From assembly GCF_002075885.1 (NCBI RefSeq), contig NZ_MDET01000012.1, forward strand, positions 151,144 to 215,143: DNA of 64,000 bases, written 5' to 3'. Of this stretch, positions 17,261 through 28,013 are shown in pieces. This DNA is from Manganibacter manganicus (lineage in GTDB: Bacteria; Pseudomonadota; Alphaproteobacteria; Rhizobiales; Rhizobiaceae). The position numbers and the translations under genes were made by a program. A model generated the notes under the pieces. It was given only the letters and a program-made list of their open reading frames with translations, ran no database searches and had not been told where the DNA came from. Position 1 is the stretch's first letter. Every line of letters starts with the position of its first letter.

Positions 17261-18472
17261 TCAGTTTTCCGACGCACCCCAACCATAGAGCCAGTCGAGA
17301 TCGGCGACGAGATTTTCGGCGGAGCGGCTTTTCAGAAACAGATTGCGGGCAAGCGCCACCGGGCCGGCCGCATGCCATGCCAACCGGTTCAGTGCACCGC
17401 GCCGGATCACGCGCAACACGCGTTGTCGGCGTACCGATTCCCATTCCTGAAGCGCGGCGGGAAGATCGCCCGGCCGGCTTGAGACGAAGTTGGCGATTGT
17501 TTCCGCGTCCTCGATTGCCATGGCGGCCCCCTGCGCGGCAAACGGTGTCATTGCATGTGCCGCATCGCCGATGAGCGCAATATTGGATGCCGTCCAGGCT
17601 GCTTTTGCATCGACGGTGTGGAGCGGCCATGTGGACCACGGGCCAGCCGTCTTTATCAAATCAACGAGCGAGGGCGCTGCGCGCCGCAAGGCGCGCTCCA
17701 GAATGGAAGGTTCCGCCTTGCCGGACGGTCCATCGGCGATGCGCTCTCCGGGCGTGAACGCGACCAGACTGATCTCTGCGCCCGCCGAGATCGGATAGGC
17801 GACAAGATGGAAGCCGCCATTCAGGAAAGCGGTCACGCAATGCATCGCACCGATCTGGAAGAAAGCGGCACCAGCGGCGCTGTCTGCGCGAATCGTGGCT
17901 CGCCATGCCAGTTCGTCGGTGAACCGACTGTCCGCATGGTTGCGGCAAAGGCCGCGGACGGTGGACCATACGCCGTCTGCGCCAATCAAGAGTGATCCGG
18001 AAACCGGCTTGCCTGCTTTATCTCCCGCAAGCACCGCGACGCTTTCAGGCCCGGCAATGATATCGCGGACAGGTGTGCCGGTAGTCAGTTCAATATTCGG
18101 GGCGTCGAGCGCGGCTGCCATCAAAGCCTGTTGCAGATCGGCGCGATGAATAACCAGATAGGGCGCGTGCCAGCGCATTTCGGCGGCTTCTCCCAGCGGA
18201 ACCTTTGCCAGTTCGCGGAGCGTCGTAGCGTCCTTGAGCACGACGGCCTGCGGTTGAATTGCCTTGGCGCGAAGGGGCGAGAGAACACCGAGGCGGTCGA
18301 GGATGCGGGTCGCATTCGGTGAAAGTTGAATGCCTGCACCTGACGACTCGATGTGTGAGGCCTGTTCGAACAAATGAACCGAAAAGCCGCGCCGGGAAAA
18401 CGCCAGGGCGGCGGTCAGTCCGGCTATACCCGCCCCGGCGATTATGACGGATCGGGTTTCATTGGCCGGCAT
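17261..18472 (-). CDS. FAD-dependent aromatic-ring monooxygenase (salicylate hydroxylase-like)
   Basis: A 403-residue class A flavoprotein monooxygenase. The three FAD/NAD(P)H motifs are present: GAGIAGLTAALAFSRRG at the N-terminus, LLIGADGVWSTVR in the middle, and LIGDAAHAMTPFAAQGAAMAIEDA towards the end. The substrate cannot be read from sequence; relatives hydroxylate salicylate, 3-hydroxybenzoate, nicotinate derivatives and others. It begins 14 bases after the stop of the zinc-finger gene, so the two are almost surely co-transcribed. Confidence 0.88.
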   Translation of the reverse strand: MPANETRSVIIAGAGIAGLTAALAFSRRGFSVHLFEQASHIESSGAGIQLSPNATRILDRLGVLSPLRAKAIQPQAVVLKDATTLRELAKVPLGEAAEMRWHAPYLVIHRADLQQALMAAALDAPNIELTTGTPVRDIIAGPESVAVLAGDKAGKPVSGSLLIGADGVWSTVRGLCRNHADSRFTDELAWRATIRADSAAGAAFFQIGAMHCVTAFLNGGFHLVAYPISAGAEISLVAFTPGERIADGPSGKAEPSILERALRRAAPSLVDLIKTAGPWSTWPLHTVDAKAAWTASNIALIGDAAHAMTPFAAQGAAMAIEDAETIANFVSSRPGDLPAALQEWESVRRQRVLRVIRRGALNRLAWHAAGPVALARNLFLKSRSAENLVADLDWLYGWGASEN

Positions 18473-18486
18473 TGGAGAATGCGCGC

Positions 18487-18732
18487 TCAGGCGGCGCGTT
18501 CAACGAACAGGCAACCGGCCGGAACGGTTTCAGTCGCCTTCAGCTTGGGCGAATAGCGATAGAGCGTCGAGCAATAGGGGCAGACCGTCTCGTCGTCCTC
18601 GCCCATGTCGATATAGACGTGTGGATGATCCTGCGGCCAACTGGCGCCCACGCACATGAATTCTTTCACGCCGATCTCGATCGACGCATGCCCTGCATCG
18701 TTCTGGAAATGGGGAATGGAACCGCCGGCCAT
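18487..18732 (-). CDS. Zinc-finger domain protein (zf-CHCC, NDUFS6-like)
   Basis: An 81-residue protein with the CHCC zinc finger related to the NDUFS6 accessory subunit of respiratory complex I: a cysteine in FMCVGAS, a histidine in DHPHVYID, and the pair VCPYCSTLY. In alphaproteobacteria such proteins are linked to complex I, where the mitochondrial one originated. AGGAG is six bases before the second ATG of a tandem pair, so 18732 is chosen. It is placed ahead of a flavin monooxygenase. Confidence 0.82.
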   Translation of the reverse strand: MAGGSIPHFQNDAGHASIEIGVKEFMCVGASWPQDHPHVYIDMGEDDETVCPYCSTLYRYSPKLKATETVPAGCLFVERAA

Positions 18733-18750
18733 CATTGTCTCCTGTCGCAA

Positions 18751-18883
18751 TCCGATCCGTTATGCAGCGTTTGGATCATAAGTGACGTCTTGGCAAGAAC
18801 GTTGAAATCAAACTGTCGTAAAACCATGCAACAGGCTAAATTGAGCCGGATAACCGGCGGTTTGTGCTGGAGACAGGATCACG
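18751..18883 (+). promoter_or_regulatory. ppk upstream region with possible Pho box
   Basis: CTGTCGTAAAACCATGCA at 18813-18830 resembles the first half and spacer of the PhoB box (CTGTCAT plus AT-rich spacer); the second half is poor. A phosphate-starvation promoter would fit polyphosphate genes. This is a by-eye match only. Confidence 0.3.
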
Positions 18884-21082
18884 ATGAGCGAGTTGAAGCC
18901 GGTAAAGACGGAATTCATCGATGCCGAGGCCGCGCTGGCCCAGGGCAACCCCGACCGCTTTGTGAATCGCGAATTTTCCTGGTTGCAGTTCAACCGGCGG
19001 GTTCTGGAAGAAGCGCGCAACGACCGTCATCCGCTTCTGGAGCGCGTACGTTTCCTGTCGATCTCGGCCGCCAATCTGGACGAGTTCTTCATGGTCCGCG
19101 TGGCTGGCCTGGCCGGTCAGGTCCGCCAGGGCATCACGCTCAGGAGCCCCGACGGGCGCACCCCGGAGCAGCAGCTCGACCAGATTCTGCATGAGGTCGA
19201 GCGCCTGCAGGAAGATCAGCAGAGGATCCTTTCCGAATTGATGCTGTTGCTCAACAAGCAAGGTATCGAAACGATCGACGGCGCGCATTTGACCAAGGAG
19301 GAAAGGATCTGGCTGGAAGATCATTTCCAGGAGCAGGTCTTTCCGGTGTTGACGCCGCTGTCCATCGATCCAGCGCATCCGTTTCCGTTCATTCCCAATC
19401 TCGGCTTCTCGATGGCGCTGCAATTGCGCCATCGCAAGGATGGTGAAGCGATGAGCGCGCTATTACGCCTGCCGCCGGCATTGCGGCGCTTCATCCGCCT
19501 GCCTGACCGCAAGAACCATGTGCGCTTTATTCCGCTGGAGGAGGCGGTCGGGCTCTATATCGGCAAATTGTTTCCGGGTTACGAGGTCAAGGGTTCCGGC
19601 ACGTTCCAGATCATCCGCGACAGCGACATCGAGGTCGAGGAGGAATCGGAAGACCTCGTACGCCTGTTCGAGACGGCGTTGAAGCGAAGGCGGCGCGGCT
19701 CCGTCATTCGCATCGAATTCGACCATCGCATGCCGGAAGAATTGCGCGAGTTCGTCGCTGGCGAACTTGGTGTGCCGGCCAACCGTATCAGTATCCTCAG
19801 CGGCCCGTTGGCGCTCAGCCAGATCTCCGAAATCGTCGCGGTGCCGCGCGACGATCTCAAGTTCATCCCCTATAATCCTCGCTTTCCCGAGCGCATCCGC
19901 GAGCATGGCGGGGATTGCTTCGCGGCCATCCGTGAGAAGGACATCGTCGTCCACCATCCATATGAATCCTTCGACGTCGTGGTGCAGTTCCTTCGTCAGG
20001 CCGCCGCCGACCCGGAAGTGGTGGCGATCAAGCAGACACTCTACCGCACCTCGAACGACAGCCCGATCGTGCGCGCGCTGATTGATGCCGCAGAGGCCGG
20101 CAAATCCGTGACGGCGCTGGTCGAACTCAAGGCCCGCTTTGATGAAGAGGCAAACATCCGCTGGGCGCGCGATCTCGAACGCGCCGGCGTGCAGGTGGTG
20201 TTCGGTTTCCTCGAATTGAAGACACACGCCAAGATGTCACTGGTGGTACGGCGCGAGGATGGCCGGTTGCGCAATTACGTGCACCTGGGCACAGGCAATT
20301 ACCATCCGATCACGGCGCGTATCTATACGGATTTGTCCTTCTTCACGACCGACGCTCGCATCGCCCGCGACGTGGCGCAAATCTTCAATTTCATCACCGG
20401 CTATGCCGAGCCGACCGAAGAGATGTGCATAGCACTGTCACCCTATACGCTGCGTAGCCGCATCCTTGGCCACATCACGGAGGAAATCGAGCACGCTCGT
20501 GCCAGTCGGCCGGCGCGAATCTGGATGAAGATGAACGCTCTGGTCGATCCCATCATCATCGACGCACTTTATGAAGCTAGCCGCGCTGGCGTCGAAATCG
20601 ACCTCGTAGTCCGCGGCATCTGCTGTCTGCGGCCGCAGGTTCCGGGTCTATCGGAGAACATCCGCGTGAAATCGATTGTCGGCCGCTTCCTAGAGCACAG
20701 CCGCATATATTGCTTCGGCAACGGTCATGGCCTGCCTTCGGATGACGCCATCGTCTATATCAGCTCGGCTGACCTGATGCCGCGTAACCTCGACCGGCGT
20801 GTCGAAGCGATGGTGCCGATCACCAATCCGACGGTGCATGAACAGATCCTCGGACAGATCATGCTCGGCAACATCATGGACAACCAGCAGAGTTTCGAAG
20901 TATTGGCGGATGGCACTTCCCGGCGCGTGGCGCTGGAGGAGGGCGAGGAGCCGTTCAACGCACAGGAATACTTCATGACCAATCCGAGCCTGTCTGGACG
21001 GGGCGATGCGCTGAAATCACATGCGCCGAAACGCATCGCGCAGTTCAAGCGCCGCAAGAAAATCGAAGCAGCGAAGGGCTGA
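18884..21082 (+). CDS. ppk1: Polyphosphate kinase 1
   Basis: A 732-residue enzyme polymerising the ATP gamma-phosphate into polyphosphate, reversibly. The N-terminal domain opens [19 protein letters not shown], the kinase core includes [14 protein letters not shown], and the autophosphorylated histidine is about residue 467 in [12 protein letters not shown]. The second conserved histidine lies in [10 protein letters not shown]. Length and order of domains are normal. Its stop overlaps the ppx start by one base, so synthesis and breakdown enzymes are translationally coupled. Confidence 0.96.
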   Translation: MSELKPVKTEFIDAEAALAQGNPDRFVNREFSWLQFNRRVLEEARNDRHPLLERVRFLSISAANLDEFFMVRVAGLAGQVRQGITLRSPDGRTPEQQLDQILHEVERLQEDQQRILSELMLLLNKQGIETIDGAHLTKEERIWLEDHFQEQVFPVLTPLSIDPAHPFPFIPNLGFSMALQLRHRKDGEAMSALLRLPPALRRFIRLPDRKNHVRFIPLEEAVGLYIGKLFPGYEVKGSGTFQIIRDSDIEVEEESEDLVRLFETALKRRRRGSVIRIEFDHRMPEELREFVAGELGVPANRISILSGPLALSQISEIVAVPRDDLKFIPYNPRFPERIREHGGDCFAAIREKDIVVHHPYESFDVVVQFLRQAAADPEVVAIKQTLYRTSNDSPIVRALIDAAEAGKSVTALVELKARFDEEANIRWARDLERAGVQVVFGFLELKTHAKMSLVVRREDGRLRNYVHLGTGNYHPITARIYTDLSFFTTDARIARDVAQIFNFITGYAEPTEEMCIALSPYTLRSRILGHITEEIEHARASRPARIWMKMNALVDPIIIDALYEASRAGVEIDLVVRGICCLRPQVPGLSENIRVKSIVGRFLEHSRIYCFGNGHGLPSDDAIVYISSADLMPRNLDRRVEAMVPITNPTVHEQILGQIMLGNIMDNQQSFEVLADGTSRRVALEEGEEPFNAQEYFMTNPSLSGRGDALKSHAPKRIAQFKRRKKIEAAKG

Positions 21083-22614
21083 TGCTCGCTGGCTCGCAGG
21101 GGCGGTTGCAAGATCGCCGGCCCATCTCCATCGTCGATATCGGCTCCAATTCCATCCGCCTCGTTGTCTATGAGGGGTTGGCACGCTCGCCGACGCTTTT
21201 GTTCAACGAAAAGATGCTGGCCGGCCTTGGCCGCGGCATTGCTTCTACCGGGAAGCTTGACCCCGAGGCTGTCGCGCGCTCCATGGACGAGTTCCGACGG
21301 TTCCGCAGCCTGTCGGAGCAGTCCGGCGCTGATACCATGCATGTCCTGGCCACCTCCGCCGCGCGCGAGGCGGTAAACGGGCCGGATTTCATCCGTCGCG
21401 CCGAACAGGTGCTTGGAACACCAATCCGGGTCTTGTCGGGGCGCGAAGAGGCTCGTTATTCGGCGCTTGGGATCATTTCCGGTTTTCATCACGCAGCCGG
21501 CATTGCCGGAGATCTCGGCGGCGGCAGCCTGGAACTCGTCGGTGTCGATCGCGAAACGGTTGGCGATGGCATCACCTTGCCGCTTGGCGGGTTGCGCCTT
21601 CAGGACATGGCTAAAAATTCGCTTTCCAAGGCAAGACGCATTGCACGCGAGGAACTTGCGCGTGCCCGGATTCTGAATGAAGGGCAGGGCGGCACCTTCT
21701 ACGCCGTTGGTGGAACCTGGCGAAATCTTGCCCGGTTGCACATGGAAAGCACGGCCTATCCACTCGGCGTCATGCATCATTATGAGATCGCGGTGGAAAG
21801 TATCGGGGGCTTTCTGAAGCAGGTTGCCAAGGGCGACATCGACAAGGTGCGAGGGATAGAAGGTGTCTCGAAGGCACGACGCTCGCTCCTGCCCTATGGT
21901 GCCATTGTCATGGAAGAGATTGTCGCCCGCCTGAATCCGAAACACATCCTCGTTTCGGCGCTCGGCGTGCGCGAGGGCTTCCTTTACTCACTGCTCGACG
22001 AGGACGAGCGCAAGGCCGATCCGTTGATTTCGGCCTGCGAGGAACTCGCATTGCTACGTGCGCGCTCCACCGCCCACGCCCACGAACTGGCAGACTGGAC
22101 CGGAAGCACATTTTCCGCATTCAATCTCGATGAGACGGAGGACGAAGCGCGCTATCGCCGCGCCGCCTGTCTGCTGGCCGACATCGGCTGGCGCGCTCAT
22201 CCCGAATATCGCGGCAAGCAGTCGCTTAACATCATCGCTCATGCGGCTTTCATCGGCGTCGATCATCCGGGCAGGGCATTCCTGGCGCTCACCAATCTTT
22301 TTCGACATGAAGGCGTGTTCAACGAATCGGCAGCGGAGTTGATGACGCTTGCAACGCCCCGCTATCTGGAGCGCGCGCGCCTGCTCGCCGCCGCCATGCG
22401 TGTCGTCTATGTGCTTTCCGCTGCAATGCCAGGTGTTATCCCGCGCTTGAAATGGGAGGAGCGGGACAATGGAACTCTGGCGCTCGTGCTACCGGCGGAA
22501 CTTGCCGGCCTCTATGGCGAACGACCGGCGGGCAGGTTGGCGCAATTGGCGAAAGTCGCGGCACGCAAATTGATTCTAGCCGTGGAAGACGGTCCGAGTA
22601 TCGCCGTCAAATAG
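21082..22614 (+). CDS. ppx: Exopolyphosphatase (Ppx/GppA family)
   Basis: A 510-residue phosphatase that removes terminal phosphate from polyphosphate and may also act on pppGpp. The ASKHA-fold nucleotide/phosphate loops are IVDIGSNSIRLVVYE near residue 15, ATSAAREA, and GDLGGGSLELV. The C-terminal part has the HD-like helical extension (ADIGWRAHPEYR, HAAFIGVDHPGR). It starts directly after a short proline-poor leader at the ATG in TGATG. A strong hairpin follows its stop. Confidence 0.93.
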   Translation: MLAGSQGRLQDRRPISIVDIGSNSIRLVVYEGLARSPTLLFNEKMLAGLGRGIASTGKLDPEAVARSMDEFRRFRSLSEQSGADTMHVLATSAAREAVNGPDFIRRAEQVLGTPIRVLSGREEARYSALGIISGFHHAAGIAGDLGGGSLELVGVDRETVGDGITLPLGGLRLQDMAKNSLSKARRIAREELARARILNEGQGGTFYAVGGTWRNLARLHMESTAYPLGVMHHYEIAVESIGGFLKQVAKGDIDKVRGIEGVSKARRSLLPYGAIVMEEIVARLNPKHILVSALGVREGFLYSLLDEDERKADPLISACEELALLRARSTAHAHELADWTGSTFSAFNLDETEDEARYRRAACLLADIGWRAHPEYRGKQSLNIIAHAAFIGVDHPGRAFLALTNLFRHEGVFNESAAELMTLATPRYLERARLLAAAMRVVYVLSAAMPGVIPRLKWEERDNGTLALVLPAELAGLYGERPAGRLAQLAKVAARKLILAVEDGPSIAVK

Positions 22615-22636
22615 CGATAATCCGCCGAAAACAAAA

Positions 22637-22660
22637 AGGGCGCGGTGTGAACCACGCCCT
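22637..22660. terminator. Convergent terminator between ppx and doxX-like gene
   Basis: AGGGCGCGGT and ACCACGCCCT pair around GTGA. On the minus strand the stem is followed by TTTTTGTTTT, an excellent intrinsic terminator for the DoxX gene; on the plus strand it lies 22 bases after the ppx stop. Confidence 0.8.
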
Positions 22661-22684
22661 CCTTCAAAGTTGAAATTCGTGATT

Positions 22685-23107
22685 TCAGCCGCGACGGGCA
22701 TCGATGGAAAATCGCCCGGCACCCAGCACAGCCAGAAACAGAAATGCGCCGATCAGGCCGAGATTTTTCTGTAGCATCAGCGCGTTGCCAGGCTGAGAGA
22801 AATCAAGGTGAGCAACGGCAGTCGCGCCAAGTACGAAGATTGCCAGCACAACGGCTGCTATGCGAGTCTTGAAGCCGACGAGGATGGCAAGGCCGCCGAG
22901 GAATTCGACAAGGCCGACCACAATTGCGGTCACAGTCGGCATCGGCAGGCCGATACTGCCAAAGAACGTGGCAGTTCCGGCAATCGACGTCAGTTTGCCG
23001 AAGCCGGCCAGGATGAACAGGATGGAAAGCAGCACGCGCCCGGCCAGAACGACAACCGGAGCACTGGCGGCGGTACCGGAACCGGCAACCGAATCGGAGG
23101 TGGACAT
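22685..23107 (-). CDS. DoxX family membrane protein
   Basis: A 140-residue inner-membrane protein with four hydrophobic segments, starting LAGRVLLSILFILAGFGKLTS and including VEFLGGLAILVGF and FLFLAVLGAGRFSID at the end, the DoxX/YphA pattern. Members have been linked to redox or thiol stress, but no activity can be read here. The start ATG at 23107 follows AGAGAGATCCC; the frame upstream is not used. It is a single gene with its own terminator. Confidence 0.85.
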   Translation of the reverse strand: MSTSDSVAGSGTAASAPVVVLAGRVLLSILFILAGFGKLTSIAGTATFFGSIGLPMPTVTAIVVGLVEFLGGLAILVGFKTRIAAVVLAIFVLGATAVAHLDFSQPGNALMLQKNLGLIGAFLFLAVLGAGRFSIDARRG

Positions 23108-23214
23108 GGGATCTCTCTTTGAATGTTGAATTGAGTTCCCAATACACCAAAAGTGTCGTTCACTAAATACGCCATGTCGACGACACATCGTTCACTGAAA
23201 TGAAGGATCTAGGG

Positions 23215-24612
23215 CTATCCGGGGTGTGTCATCTCGGCGGGGCGAACCAGCCGGTCATAGTCCGCTTCGCTGACCAATCCGGTCGCCAAGGCTTCTTCGC
23301 GCAATGTCGTTCCATTCTTGTGCGCCGTCTTGGCGATCTTGGCGGCGGCGTCATAGCCGATCGTCGGCGCCAGCGCCGTGACCAGCATCAGAGAGCGTTC
23401 AAGCGCGGCCTTGATGTTATCTTCCCGCGCCTCGATACCGGCCACGCAATTGTCTGTGAAGGAAACGGCGGCATCGCCGAGCAATTGCACGGATTGCAGG
23501 AAGTTATAGGCCATCAGCGGATTATAGACGTTGAGTTCGAAATGGCCCTGGCTGCCCGCGAAGGTCAGCGCTGCGTGATTGCCGAACACCTGCACGCAAA
23601 CCTGTGTCAGCGCCTCGCACTGGGTCGGGTTGACTTTGCCCGGCATGATCGAGGAACCGGGCTCGTTTTCCGGCAACGCCAACTCGCCGAGGCCGGAGCG
23701 CGGGCCGGAGCCGAGGAAGCGGATATCGTTGGCGATCTTGAACAGGGCTGCTGCGGCGGCGTTGATGGCGCCATGCGAGAACACCATGGAATCATGCGCT
23801 GCCAGCGCCTCGAACTTGTTTGGCGCGGTGACGAAATCGATACCGGTGGTCGTTGCGATCTGCTTCGCCACCTTCTCGGCAAAACCGAGAGGCGCGTTGA
23901 GGCCGGTGCCGACGGCGGTGCCGCCCTGCGCCAGTTCGCACAGGCCCGGCAATGTGAGTTCAACGCGCTTGATCGAGGACGCGACCTGCGCGGCATAACC
24001 GGAAAATTCCTGGCCGAGGGTCAGCGGCGTTGCATCCTGCGTGTGCGTGCGGCCGATCTTGACGATATGGTCGAACGCCTTGGCCTTGGCATCGAGAGCG
24101 GCATGCAGATGTTTCAGCGCCGGCAGCAGATGATGGATGATCTGTTCGGCACAGGCAATGTGCATGGCTGTTGGATAGGTATCGTTGGACGATTGGCTCA
24201 TATTGACGTGGTCGTTGGGATGAACCGGCTTCTTGGAGCCCATCACACCGCCGAGCAGTTCGATCGCGCGGTTGGAGACGACCTCATTGGCATTCATGTT
24301 TGATTGCGTGCCTGAACCGGTCTGCCACACAGCCAGTGGAAAATGATCGTTGAGTTTTCCGTCGATCACTTCCTGCGCCGCCTCGACAATGGCCTTGCCA
24401 AGTTCTGGATCCAGCCTGCCAAGTTCCATATTCACTTCGGCCGCCGCGCGCTTGACGATGCCGAGCGCCCGCACGATTGCCGCCGGCTGCTTTTCCCATC
24501 CGATCTTGAAATTGCCCAGCGAGCGTTGTGCCTGCGCACCCCAGTAGCGATCTGATGCGACCTCGATCGGGCCGAATGTATCGGTTTCGGTTCTGGTTTG
24601 CGTGGTGCTCAC
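23215..24612 (-). CDS. fumC: Class II fumarate hydratase
   Basis: An iron-free fumarase of the TCA cycle, about 465 residues. It contains the superfamily signature [17 protein letters not shown], the substrate loops [10 protein letters not shown] and SQSSNDTYP, and [16 protein letters not shown] with the catalytic histidine. An ATG at 24627 would add five residues, but the GTG at 24612 has GGAG at the right spacing and gives an N-terminus like other alphaproteobacterial FumC. A single gene facing away from the riboswitch-ribH locus. Confidence 0.95.
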   Translation of the reverse strand: MSTTQTRTETDTFGPIEVASDRYWGAQAQRSLGNFKIGWEKQPAAIVRALGIVKRAAAEVNMELGRLDPELGKAIVEAAQEVIDGKLNDHFPLAVWQTGSGTQSNMNANEVVSNRAIELLGGVMGSKKPVHPNDHVNMSQSSNDTYPTAMHIACAEQIIHHLLPALKHLHAALDAKAKAFDHIVKIGRTHTQDATPLTLGQEFSGYAAQVASSIKRVELTLPGLCELAQGGTAVGTGLNAPLGFAEKVAKQIATTTGIDFVTAPNKFEALAAHDSMVFSHGAINAAAAALFKIANDIRFLGSGPRSGLGELALPENEPGSSIMPGKVNPTQCEALTQVCVQVFGNHAALTFAGSQGHFELNVYNPLMAYNFLQSVQLLGDAAVSFTDNCVAGIEAREDNIKAALERSLMLVTALAPTIGYDAAAKIAKTAHKNGTTLREEALATGLVSEADYDRLVRPAEMTHPG

Positions 24613-24850
24613 GGCTGCGCTCCGCATTCGCTTAATATGGGGACGGCCTAACGTGTTGCACAGTCGGCTTCAAGGAAAGAATGACGTTGGCGTCGATGCA
24701 AATCGGTTCAGAATGGCCGCCACCGCATTCCGCATAAGAAGCAACAACATGCAGGCCAGTTCAGGCGATTTGTAGGGACAGGTCGCCTCGGGCGATGGAC
24801 AATGGCGGCGGATATGAGCAATATGCCGCCGTTCGGCCTCCAGTCGGACA

Positions 24851-24993
24851 CGTTCTCAGGGCGGGGTGGAAGTCCCCACCGGCGGTAAGAGCAAAAGCTT
24901 AAGCCCGCGAGCGCCTTTTCGGTTTTCCGGAAAGGGTCAGCAGATCCGGTGTGATTCCGGAGCCGACGGTCATAGTCCGGATGGAAGAGAACG
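24851..24993 (+). promoter_or_regulatory. FMN riboswitch (RFN element)
   Basis: All conserved RFN blocks are readable in order: GTTCTCAGGGCGGGGTG, GTCCCCACCGGCGGTAA, GCCCGCGAGCG, GGTCAGCAGATCCGGTG, GATTCCGGAGCCGACGG and AGTCCGGATGGAAGAGAACG. It closes 83 bases before the ribH2 start. FMN binding is expected to lower ribH2 expression, in this group probably by hiding the ribosome binding site since no U-run hairpin follows. Confidence 0.97.
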
Positions 24994-25076
24994 GAACGGC
25001 AGCAATGGGCTGATTGCAAGCCTTTGCGGTCGTTTCGGCGCCCTGATTCTGGTTGCTTGCAGAACAGGAGATGGCC

Positions 25077-25553
25077 ATGAATCAGATAGATAGAAAGATT
25101 ACACCCGCCAGAATCGCCTTCATTCAGGCGCGCTGGCACGCCGATATTGTTGACGAGGCACGCAAAGGCTTTCTCGACGCCATGGATGAGCGCTCAGATG
25201 CGGGCGCGCCGATTGATGTGTTCGACGTGCCCGGTGCTTTCGAGATTCCGCTTCTTGCCAGGAAACTGGCACTCAGCGGTAATTATGCAGCAATCGTTGG
25301 CGCGGCCTTTGTAGTCGATGGCGGAATTTACAGGCATGAGTTCGTCGCCCAGACAGTTGTCTCAGCCTTGATGCAGGTGCAGTTGGAAACCGGCATCCCG
25401 GTGCTTTCGGTGGTACTGACGCCGCACAATTTTCAGGAGACGCCCGCGCATCGCGCATTTTTCCTACAGCATTTCGACACGAAGGGTCGGGAGGCTGCGT
25501 CCGCTTGTGTCAGTGTTCTCGACCTTTATGCAGGCCTGCCTGTTGCGGTTTGA
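25077..25553 (+). CDS. ribH2: 6,7-dimethyl-8-ribityllumazine synthase, type II (RibH2)
   Basis: A 158-residue lumazine synthase of the decameric Brucella type, making the riboflavin precursor. Motifs are RIAFIQARWHADIVDEARKGF near the N-terminus, FDVPGAFEIPLLA, VVDGGIYRHEFVA and the C-terminal half with VLTPHNFQE. The Trp and the GGIYRHEF pattern distinguish it from the icosahedral RibH1 kind. AACAGGAG is six bases before the ATG at 25077. It is alone behind an FMN riboswitch, separate from any other rib genes, as is known for ribH2 in Brucella and relatives. Confidence 0.93.
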   Translation: MNQIDRKITPARIAFIQARWHADIVDEARKGFLDAMDERSDAGAPIDVFDVPGAFEIPLLARKLALSGNYAAIVGAAFVVDGGIYRHEFVAQTVVSALMQVQLETGIPVLSVVLTPHNFQETPAHRAFFLQHFDTKGREAASACVSVLDLYAGLPVAV

Positions 25554-25598
25554 GATTGCGCTGCTGACAGGGGAGATCATAGCCGAACCGGAATGAAG

Positions 25599-25624
25599 AA
25601 AGGGCGGCCCGAGAGCCGCCCTTT
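25599..25624. terminator. Bidirectional terminator between ribH2 and groEL
   Basis: AAAGGGCGGC and GCCGCCCTTT form a perfect ten-base stem around a six-base loop. It serves ribH2 on the plus strand and groEL on the minus strand (followed there by CTTCATT). Confidence 0.85.
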
Positions 25625-25649
25625 CATATTGGGTTGCGGGTGGATTTCC

Positions 25650-27323
<1,674 letters not shown>

Positions 27324-27430
27324 TCAGCCCGAAATTCAGTTGATGGTGCGGGTGGAAACGGCGATTGATCGAGCGTGATCTTGTCCGAAAGGTCTGCAAC
27401 TCTTCGCTGCACCCGGTTCGGGATCGTGCT

Positions 27431-27727
27431 TTAGCCGATGATGCCCATGATGTCGGATTCCTTCATGATCAGAAGGTCTTCGCCATTGAGCTTGACTTCG
27501 GTGCCCGACCACTTGCCGAACAGGACGCGGTCGCCGGCCTTGACGTCCAAGGGAACCAGCTTGCCAGCCTCGTCGCGGGCGCCAGAACCAACGGCGATGA
27601 TTTCGCCTTCCTGCGGCTTCTCCTTGGCCGTATCGGGGATGATGATCCCGCCGGCGGTCTTTTCCTCGGATTCGACCCGGCGAACGACCACACGGTCATG
27701 AAGCGGGCGGAACTTCGACTTTGCCAT
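27431..27727 (-). CDS. groES: 10-kDa co-chaperonin GroES
   Basis: The heptameric lid of the GroEL cage, 98 residues. It opens [19 protein letters not shown] with the mobile loop [13 protein letters not shown], and closes [19 protein letters not shown]. It is the first gene of groESL, 63 bases downstream of a CIRCE element. Confidence 0.97.
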   Translation of the reverse strand: MAKSKFRPLHDRVVVRRVESEEKTAGGIIIPDTAKEKPQEGEIIAVGSGARDEAGKLVPLDVKAGDRVLFGKWSGTEVKLNGEDLLIMKESDIMGIIG

Positions 27728-27789
27728 TTGTTTTCCTCAGATGAAATGATGAGAAAGGATTTCCTCTATCCGGCTCCCCCGGATCGGCA

Positions 27790-27816
27790 TTAGCACTCGA
27801 TATAGATGAGTGCCAA
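27790..27816 (-). promoter_or_regulatory. CIRCE operator (HrcA binding site)
   Basis: TTAGCACTC, nine bases, then GAGTGCCAA: the CIRCE inverted repeat with one departure from the perfect GAGTGCTAA. It lies between the putative promoter and groES on the minus strand, so HrcA would repress groESL. Confidence 0.93.
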
Positions 27817-27826
27817 CGCCGCCGTG

Positions 27827-27855
27827 ATCTAGTGGCCGCCATGTTTGAAGTCAAG
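27827..27855 (-). promoter_or_regulatory. Putative heat-shock promoter of groESL
   Basis: Read on the minus strand, CTTGAC (27855-27850) and CCACTAGA (27835-27828) are about 14-16 bases apart, resembling the RpoH-type promoters of alphaproteobacteria. It sits just upstream of CIRCE. Confidence 0.5.
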
Positions 27856-27979
27856 GATTGGCGGCCAGCAGGCTACGAATTTTTCTACACAGCCATGTCA
27901 GGAGACCGTTAACGATAGAACGAAATCACATGGCTGCCATGCAAAATCACCATATTATAGAATCTGACTGCGGATTGAA

Positions 27980-28013
27980 TCATGAGCATGCTTATTATAT
28001 ATGCCGCTCATGA
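27980..28013 (+). promoter_or_regulatory. Inverted repeat over the MarR-type gene start (candidate operator)
   Basis: TCATGAGC at 27980-27987 and GCTCATGA at 28006-28013 form a perfect eight-base inverted repeat 18 bases apart, in an AT-rich stretch (TTATTATATATG) that also contains the candidate start codons. This would suit autorepression by the gene's own product. Confidence 0.5.

Noticed and set aside
20755..21945. 396-residue frame on the minus strand
   Set aside because: It runs antisense over ppk and ppx and is a by-product of their codon bias.
24708..25139. 143-residue minus-strand frame
   Set aside because: It overlaps the FMN riboswitch and the ribH2 start and has no recognisable domain.
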